The notes under the pieces are model-generated. The model worked only from the letters and a program-made list of their open reading frames with translations, was not told the DNA's origin and did not search any database. A DNA stretch of 64,000 nt from Seriola aureovittata (taxonomy: Eukaryota; Chordata; Actinopteri; Carangiformes; Carangidae): contig NC_079373.1 in NCBI RefSeq assembly GCF_021018895.1, forward strand, positions 11,132,501 through 11,196,500, read 5' to 3'. Shown piece after piece: positions 58,601 through 64,000 of the stretch. The position numbers and the translations under genes are program-made. Position 1 is the first letter of the stretch; every line of letters starts with the position of its first letter.

Positions 58601-59704
58601 AGTGCTTGCTGTACACAGTGTCTCCAATGGCATCCAAATCTTCGTCCTCCTCTCCATCAGCCGTTTCTGGGGGTGGCGATGGGTTACGGTCCATTACAGG
58701 GGACTCTATTCCAGTGCGAGATGTCAAGCTATCGTTCTCCACCTCCTCTGCACCATCAACACTGCAGTCTGGTAGGGAAAAAAAACAGTGATATGAATTA
58801 GAGTTGGAGAATAAGATTAAACCACCATGTGACAGAGATTCATCAGCAAATACAGATTTTGTTTCTACTAAGGTGACTAATATCTCAAGATATCTCAAGA
58901 TATTGAGATGCCTGACAGATATTGAGAAGAGGTTTAAATTATTCTCTGAATGTCAGGATTTATACTTAGTTGCCAGTTTAAGTTTATTATTTACACCTAA
59001 ACACATCTAAAACTAATGCCACTTAATAGAATATCCTTGCAATAAGTATTTCTTTCATTAAATCTTTAATTCTAAAGTTTAATTGCAGCAGTTTTAATTG
59101 CAATGTTGATTCAACTTCATTATCATTTTGGAGTTTATACTTATGCTACTGCTGTTGAATTGTAAATCTTAGGTACTGAAAAGTCTTTATATTCTGTCCA
59201 CCCTATTTATTCACTGGTGGAAGAATTACTCAAATCTGTTACTCAAGTAAAAGTACTGATGCAAAAGTGTAGAAATACTCCGTTTCTCTGTCTGCATTTA
59301 AAGTACCAACGTTGTAACATCTAAATGAACTTAGGAAAGTACCAGTTACCAGTACCAAAAGTAATCTTATGCATTTATAATCTAAATCTGCGAAGCAACT
59401 AGTTACTAAAGCTGTCAAATAAATGTAGCGGGGTAAGGGACACAATGTTTTCTTTTTTAAATGTAGTGGACTAGTATAAAGTAGCATATTAACAGAAATA
59501 ATCAAGTAAAATACGTTGCTACCTCAACATGTCACTGAAGTACAGTCCTGGAGGTCTGTAGGTCTGTGCTTGGTCACTTTAGCATTTATTTTGGCTTCCA
59601 ATTACTTTCAATTCAACAATTTAGCTAGCAGATGCAAATGTCGCTGTTATCGGTAGGTAATTGTCTAGCTGTCATATTCATAAACGTCTTGTCAACTCAC
59701 CCAT
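52648..59704 (-). CDS. saal1: SAAL1 (serum amyloid A-like 1 / SPACIA1), complete, 13 exons, 469 aa
   Basis: Exons: 59701-59704, 58569-58768, 58059-58160, 57536-57619, 57364-57443, 57229-57288, 57036-57151, 56669-56834, 56124-56206, 55809-55994, 54145-54302, 53891-53983, 52648-52725 (1410 nt, all junctions in frame). The product is a mostly helical, armadillo-like protein; in mammals it is linked to synovial fibroblast proliferation, and despite the name it is not a serum amyloid A. Matches to human include [88 protein letters not shown] [12 protein letters not shown], and IRVLQN-like LRVLQN. Length is close to human (474). Exon 1 holds only ATG plus one base. A second in-frame ATG at 58692-58694 (M27) gives MDRNPSPPP, the mammalian start. 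Exon 10 lies beside a LINE remnant. Confidence 0.94.
53246..53696. repeat. Inverted-repeat (MITE-like) element in saal1 intron 12
   Basis: The left end ATTAAAGCAATAGTTCAGGT and the reverse complement of the right end (ATTAAAGTGATAATTTGGGT) align at most positions over about 25 bp, giving terminal inverted repeats 450 bp apart. No transposase is encoded. It lies between saal1 exons 12 and 13. Confidence 0.6.
54740..55720 (+). mobile_element. Decayed LINE fragment: endonuclease and start of reverse transcriptase
   Basis: It is antisense to saal1 in intron 10. The first block reads as an AP-type endonuclease ([11 protein letters not shown], later [20 protein letters not shown] and TSDHLPVF, the closing SDH motif). 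At 55561 a block with [15 protein letters not shown] and NYRPIS is the beginning of a reverse transcriptase. Frameshifts break it into several frames and the rest of the polymerase is missing. An L2/CR1/Rex-like clade is plausible from motif style. Confidence 0.8.
56550..56576 (+). repeat. Poly(T) tract in saal1 intron 8
   Basis: About 27 T on the plus strand, that is poly(A) in the sense saal1 pre-mRNA, some 90 bp past the exon 8 donor. Confidence 0.8.
59213..59560 (+). repeat. AAGTAAAAGTA-type interspersed repeat, copy 4
   Basis: It starts TGGTGGAAGAATTACTCAAA and includes CTCAAGTAAAAGTACTGATG, CTAAAGCTGTCAAATAAATG and ATCAAGTAAAATACG. It lies in saal1 intron 1 about 140 bp from exon 1. 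Confidence 0.6.
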
Positions 59705-59819
59705 AGCGACCGCCCTCTGCAAACGTAACTAGCTGGTAAATACTTAAACCAAAATAGTCGTGTTTGTTTTTTCACAGCACAAGACGTTTCAAACAGCCTC
59801 CATTTGACTTGAGTCACTA

Positions 59820-59852
59820 GCTGCGCATGCGTCAAAGCTGTACGTACTTCCT
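59820..59852. promoter_or_regulatory. Candidate saal1 promoter elements (NRF1-like and ETS-like)
   Basis: CTGCGCATGCGTC at 59821-59833 is close to the palindromic NRF1 consensus, and ACTTCCTTTT about 12 bp further on fits an ETS site. Both lie about 120-145 bp upstream of the saal1 start, where a housekeeping promoter is expected. No TATA box is seen. Confidence 0.5.
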
Positions 59853-60109
59853 TTTGTGGTCGACCACCTCAGGGTTTAAAATATTACTGCTGCCTCCTGC
59901 AGGGCGCAGGGGGAATGACAGGGTACCGAGGCTATTGAGGTGTGGCTGGAGGAAGCATGTACTGTAGGCTACATGTACCTTTTTTCATTAGCCCTAATTC
60001 AGAGCTGTGTGCTGTCTGAGTTTAGTGCTCATAAAGTTCACTATAACCTCACTGTAGTGATTGTAAAGTTTTAGTGACTCATCAGCACTGGTTCAAAGTC
60101 ACACAATAC

Positions 60110-60235
60110 ATTAACAAATACTGTACTTGAGTGCCATTTTTAGGTAGCCTACATGTACTTTTCTTGAGTATTATGTTTCCATTTTCTGTTATTTTACACT
60201 TCTACTCTATTACATGTCAGAGTGATTTATATGAT
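60110..60235 (-). repeat. AAGTAAAAGTA-type interspersed repeat, copy 5 (end fragment)
   Basis: The sequence TACTGTACTTGAGTGCCATT followed by CTTTTCTTGAGTATTATG and TCTACTCTATTACATGTCAG matches the end of the family in inverted orientation. The rest of the element is absent. Confidence 0.5.
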
Positions 60236-62835
60236 AATTCTGTTCCCCTTTCTGATAAGGCACCAAGGGGTTTGTGAGCTGTAATAAATGGTTTTATTAA
60301 TATTTGACAAATCATTCACCAAGGCTTTAGGAACCGTTTCTGTTTGTCTGTATGTGGGATTCCAGTTGGGCCAATGGGTGTCAATATTTTGGGGCAGACA
60401 ATACAGGTAGGACCCTTTCATTGAGGGACAGGTGTTGCTAGATGGAGAGGGCATATAGTTTTACGTCACGCCAGGTATGCTGCACTTATAGATTAAAATA
60501 TCATGTCGTTGGGATGTTTATGGACACTGCTTGACGGAATCCTGTGTATGTTTTGTGGACTACAATGGTGAAAATAAACTTTGCATCATAAACAATAATA
60601 GAGAAAATTGAACGATATTTCTACTATACATCACGTCACGTCTATGCAGCCCCACAGCGACTTAAAGTTTTAGCCTTAGCCACTATTAAAGCATTAATAG
60701 GAAAAACATCTGGGTTAGCAGTTCGTGGAAATCATCCTACAGCATGACACTCTGACACTTCGAGCTCTTTCATTCATTATATGGAAAGGGCTGCGGGACA
60801 TCTGGCCCAACATCTTTTTATTAGCTGCAAACTTATAGTGGTATAATTTATTATCTTATACATAGAATTTGGCTAGCTGTTGATATGTATGCAAAACTTA
60901 AAATTGTACAAATATAGAGTCAATACAGTAAAATGTAAAACAAGGTTTGCAGTTATAAATGTTCGTATTACATCAATCCTTGGTTTTTCCCGATTTCTAA
61001 TGAGGTATTAGCAGTAGTGACTGCAGTTGTAAATATTAATAAATCATGTGCTCTACAATCAAGTCTGCAGCTGGACATGTTAATAAGCTGTTTTTATGAA
61101 TGGATTTTGATCCAGATGTCCTCCAGGTCTTTTCCAGAGGTACAGTATAGGCAGTCCAACAGTCCATTGGAGAGGTCTCCTCAATGAATTAAAGAGCTAA
61201 AAGGACAAAAGTGTCACAATCTTGCAGCCCAAAAGCTGTTCTTATTAATGAAATATAAATATGTCATCTATAAAGTACAACTAAATGATATATTAACTTT
61301 CAATAAAAAACATTATTTACAAGGAAGTGGTACAGATACATTTAATCACTTATACCTCACAGATCCTGATTAATAATTGGCCAATAATCAATTACTTGTT
61401 AAGGAATGTTTGAAACAAAAAGGTTGAATATCCAATGGTTACATCTTCTAATAGTGAACATTTACAGTAAACAGAATCTCTTTAGATGGTTGATTGGGCA
61501 AAACAAGATGTCGTCAAGTCAAGTCAAAGAAGACGTGCTTTGTCTGTTTGGTTTTGTGTGTCATTAACCGCACAGTCAATGTTGCCTTTACATACTTTCA
61601 TGCAAACAGAAAACTTGGCTCTGGCACAAAGCAAACACAAAAGCTTGTTCTGGCTGAGCCTTGGCACGATTAAATGTAGCTGGAGTTGGAAGACATGAAA
61701 CGTGTTTCAGTTGCATCTACTTTTTTACTTGAAAGTAAAGGTTATAAAAAACAAACCAATGGGTATTTTGTTTCATCACTGTTTTGCAGAGCCTGCCAAA
61801 TGCTAGTTTGAGGGAGTTACGGAAAGTCCAGTAAAGTGCAAAAAAAATAAATAATTATGTTGGTTGGTGGAGACATGAAACCTAAATTTAACAAGAATCT
61901 CTTTCATTCTACATCACAAGATTCCCTCTCCAACACACAGATCTCTTCCTGTGAATAAAATCCTAACTTTCTTATAACTAAAATTCTCATTTTCATTCTC
62001 AATTCTTGAGTACATTTTATTTTACATTACAATTGACTGTAGTAAATGTAGTAGTAAATGTTAGAAACACTACAAAGCCTGCATACATTTTAAATAAAAT
62101 TACTACTTAAAAACTGAATGTAGAAAAATACTGCAGCAAATTCATGTATTTATACTCTTCTTTTTGTTGTTCAGTATTAAGTGTCAGTTCAGTCTGTTTT
62201 AATGTAAGTTTGAATGTTAAACAGTATTATTTCAACATGTATTACAAAATCATGAATGTTCCCGCCACTAATCAGAACTGTCTTCAGGTAATTTAGCGTC
62301 AGCACTGTCCGACCAGATTCAACACAGATACATGCTGTCGGACTGCAATATACATTTTACTCATTAAGCAGCTGTCCTCTGGGAGTGGTGCTGTTTGCAC
62401 TTGGAGGAGCTGCCACTACAATCGAGAACATGCAGAATAACATCTTATGTATTTGCAAGTTATAACCAAAGGTAAAAAAATTAGCAAACAGCTTTTGTAA
62501 AACTGAATGTGTAAGGTGGGATGTAAAAGATCAATTCACCAGCTGGAGCAATTAATATGCTCTTGAACTGTATAACAGCCAGATAAAGATACAGATAGAG
62601 GCAGAGCACAACCATATTCCTTATTCCTATTCCTATTCATGTTTGAGAATTGGAGAGTTTGCCATATAACATGATGCCAAGTTTTATGTGACATTGCAGG
62701 TAGGATGATTGCAATCAAGGATGTGGGCCTGATAGTCAGCAGCACATCCTGTGTTATTCATAATCCTGATGCAATTTAGAGGAAACAGTACAATGTCTTA
62801 CCACATCAAAACAAATATTGACAGACGCCCTGGTA

Positions 62836-62960
62836 GAGTTCAGTTGTTGAAGCCCTTGTTGCATCTCCATCTCTCTCTTTCCCCTCATTCCCTGTCATTT
62901 CAGTACTGTAGCCCACCATGTACTACTATCAAATAAAGGCACAAATGCCAAAAAAATACC
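62836..62960 (+). repeat. SINE-like 3' tail
   Basis: The strings CCTTGTTGCATCTCCATCTC, TCCCTGTCATTTCAGTACTG and CAAATAAAGGCACAAATGCC followed by A-rich sequence match a common fish repeat tail. The upstream part is not resolved. Confidence 0.5.
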
Positions 62961-63730
62961 CCAAAAAACTAAAACTAAAAAGTAAAACTACATTAAACAT
63001 ATACACAACGCAAACAAACTCAATTTCATTATCCTCGTATCTTGTCAACTGATGTCATCAGTGATCATGGGTCAATCAGTCCATGAAGTTACGGGCCGTC
63101 TCTGTGTCCCTTTCACTTTTAAAAGACAGCTGATGAAAAAAAGAATATTTCAACTCCTCAGACACCTCACTTTGTCCTGTTGTATATTCTGACACATGCT
63201 AACTAATGGGTTACAATTAAGTTTCATCCCTAATATCTCTTCCTTAATTTTACAGCAGTTCTGGAAAGCATTAATTAATGAATCCATAATCCCATTTTTC
63301 AGTTCTCTGATATGCCACTGCCATATTAATGAATTCTGTCTCACACAAAACACATTCCATACATTATCTTACATTGGATTGGCCTATCTGCAAATTTTTA
63401 TTACATTTTTGCTTAATCCCAACTTTCCCTCCATTTTAAACTAACATTATATTTCTGCAAGAATATACCAGTAACTATATTAACTATAACTATATATAGA
63501 ATATAGTTAACTAAAAAATGTCAAAAATGAAATGTTTTTATCAAGCACATCTTTATTTTTCAAAGAATGCCTTGTAAACAAGTAAAGTTATGGAGCCTGT
63601 ACATTCAGTTCTGGTAGTTTACTTTGTGTGTATTCTTGAGAACTAACAAACACATTGAATAGTTTTCCTTTCTCATGAAACATTTTTGATTTTTTTTTTA
63701 AATAATTAATAACATCCATGTTCGCATGTA

Positions 63731-64000
63731 CAGTTGCAGTTGGAAGTTTATATACACCTATGCTGAAGTCATTAAAACTAATTTTTTTAATCACTCCACA
63801 GATTTCATGTTATCAAGGCTAAATGACACAAGTTAGTTAAGAGTTAATTGGAGGTGTATCTGTACCTAAGTCCCTCTTTGCTTGACATCATGGGAAAATT
63901 AAAAGAAATAAGCTGAAATAAAAAACAAGTCTGGTTGGGAGCAGTTTCCAAATACCTGAAGGGTCCATGTTCATCTGTATAAACAACAGTACACAAGTAG
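63731..64000 (+). mobile_element. Tc1-like transposon, left end, truncated by the window edge
   Basis: The left terminal repeat starts CAGTTGCAGTTGGAAGTTTA with TATACACC, the layout of salmonid/teleost Tc1 termini. About 155 bp inside, an ATG at 63890 opens the transposase region (MGKLKEIS), but a TGA follows after eight codons, so this copy looks inactive. Downstream, codons for an N-terminal helix-turn-helix (CTGAAGGGTCCATGTTCATC) continue to the edge. Confidence 0.8.

Larger units (their letters stand above)
59705..63730. other. Region upstream of saal1, no gene recognised
   Basis: After the first 200 bp (probable saal1 promoter), the 4 kb is AT-rich, with one partial AAGTAAAAGTA-type repeat (about 60110-60235) and a SINE-like tail (about 62836-62960). 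The ORFs are short and show no domain. Confidence 0.6.

Noticed and set aside
63588..63794. 68-aa minus-strand ORF near the right edge
   Set aside because: It overlaps the terminal repeat of the Tc1-like element and has no domain.

Overview
This is a window of vertebrate nuclear DNA, almost certainly from a teleost fish and probably a percomorph (inference). The evidence is multi-exon genes with GT-AG introns, proteins close to known vertebrate families, and dispersed repeats typical of fish genomes: Tc1-like remnants, AAGTAAAAGTA-type elements, short inverted-repeat elements and L2/Rex-like LINE pieces. No bacterial operon, phage, CRISPR array, rRNA or convincing tRNA is visible. Most long single-frame ORFs are repeats or antisense shadows; the real genes had to be assembled exon by exon.

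Five complete protein-coding genes can be built with in-frame splice junctions. From left to right they are: cd81 (tetraspanin, minus, 2961-12251, 8 coding exons, 238 aa); kcnc1 (Kv3.1 potassium channel, plus, 14556-21686, 4 coding exons, 598 aa, with a possible alternative last exon at 24202-24311); sergef (RCC1-repeat protein, minus, 26983-36420, 11 exons, 397 aa); tph1 (tryptophan hydroxylase 1, minus, 38006-42792, 11 exons, 480 aa, with a possible alternative first exon at 41387-41470); and saal1 (minus, 52648-59704, 13 exons, 469 aa). The order and orientation kcnc1(+), sergef(-), tph1(-), saal1(-) match the human 11p15.1 block as I know it. cd81 lies where MYOD1 lies in human.

The 2.3 kb between the divergent cd81 and kcnc1 starts holds a 0.4 kb GA/GAAA repeat and a CT repeat in opposite orientation. 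The kcnc1-sergef interval is 3'-flank-like DNA with a compound AAAC/AAAAC/TA microsatellite. Only 1.6 kb separates the tph1 stop from the sergef start. A 9.9 kb gap between tph1 and saal1 holds a 29-C tract and the 3' part of a decayed LINE. Beyond saal1 there is no recognisable gene up to a Tc1-like transposon that runs off the right edge.

The genes do not form a pathway; this is a conserved syntenic neighbourhood. Gene functions are taken from family knowledge. I found no clear sign of an undescribed biological system. The most useful leads are the two candidate alternative terminal exons, the kcnc1 upstream ORF, and the two possible saal1 starts.
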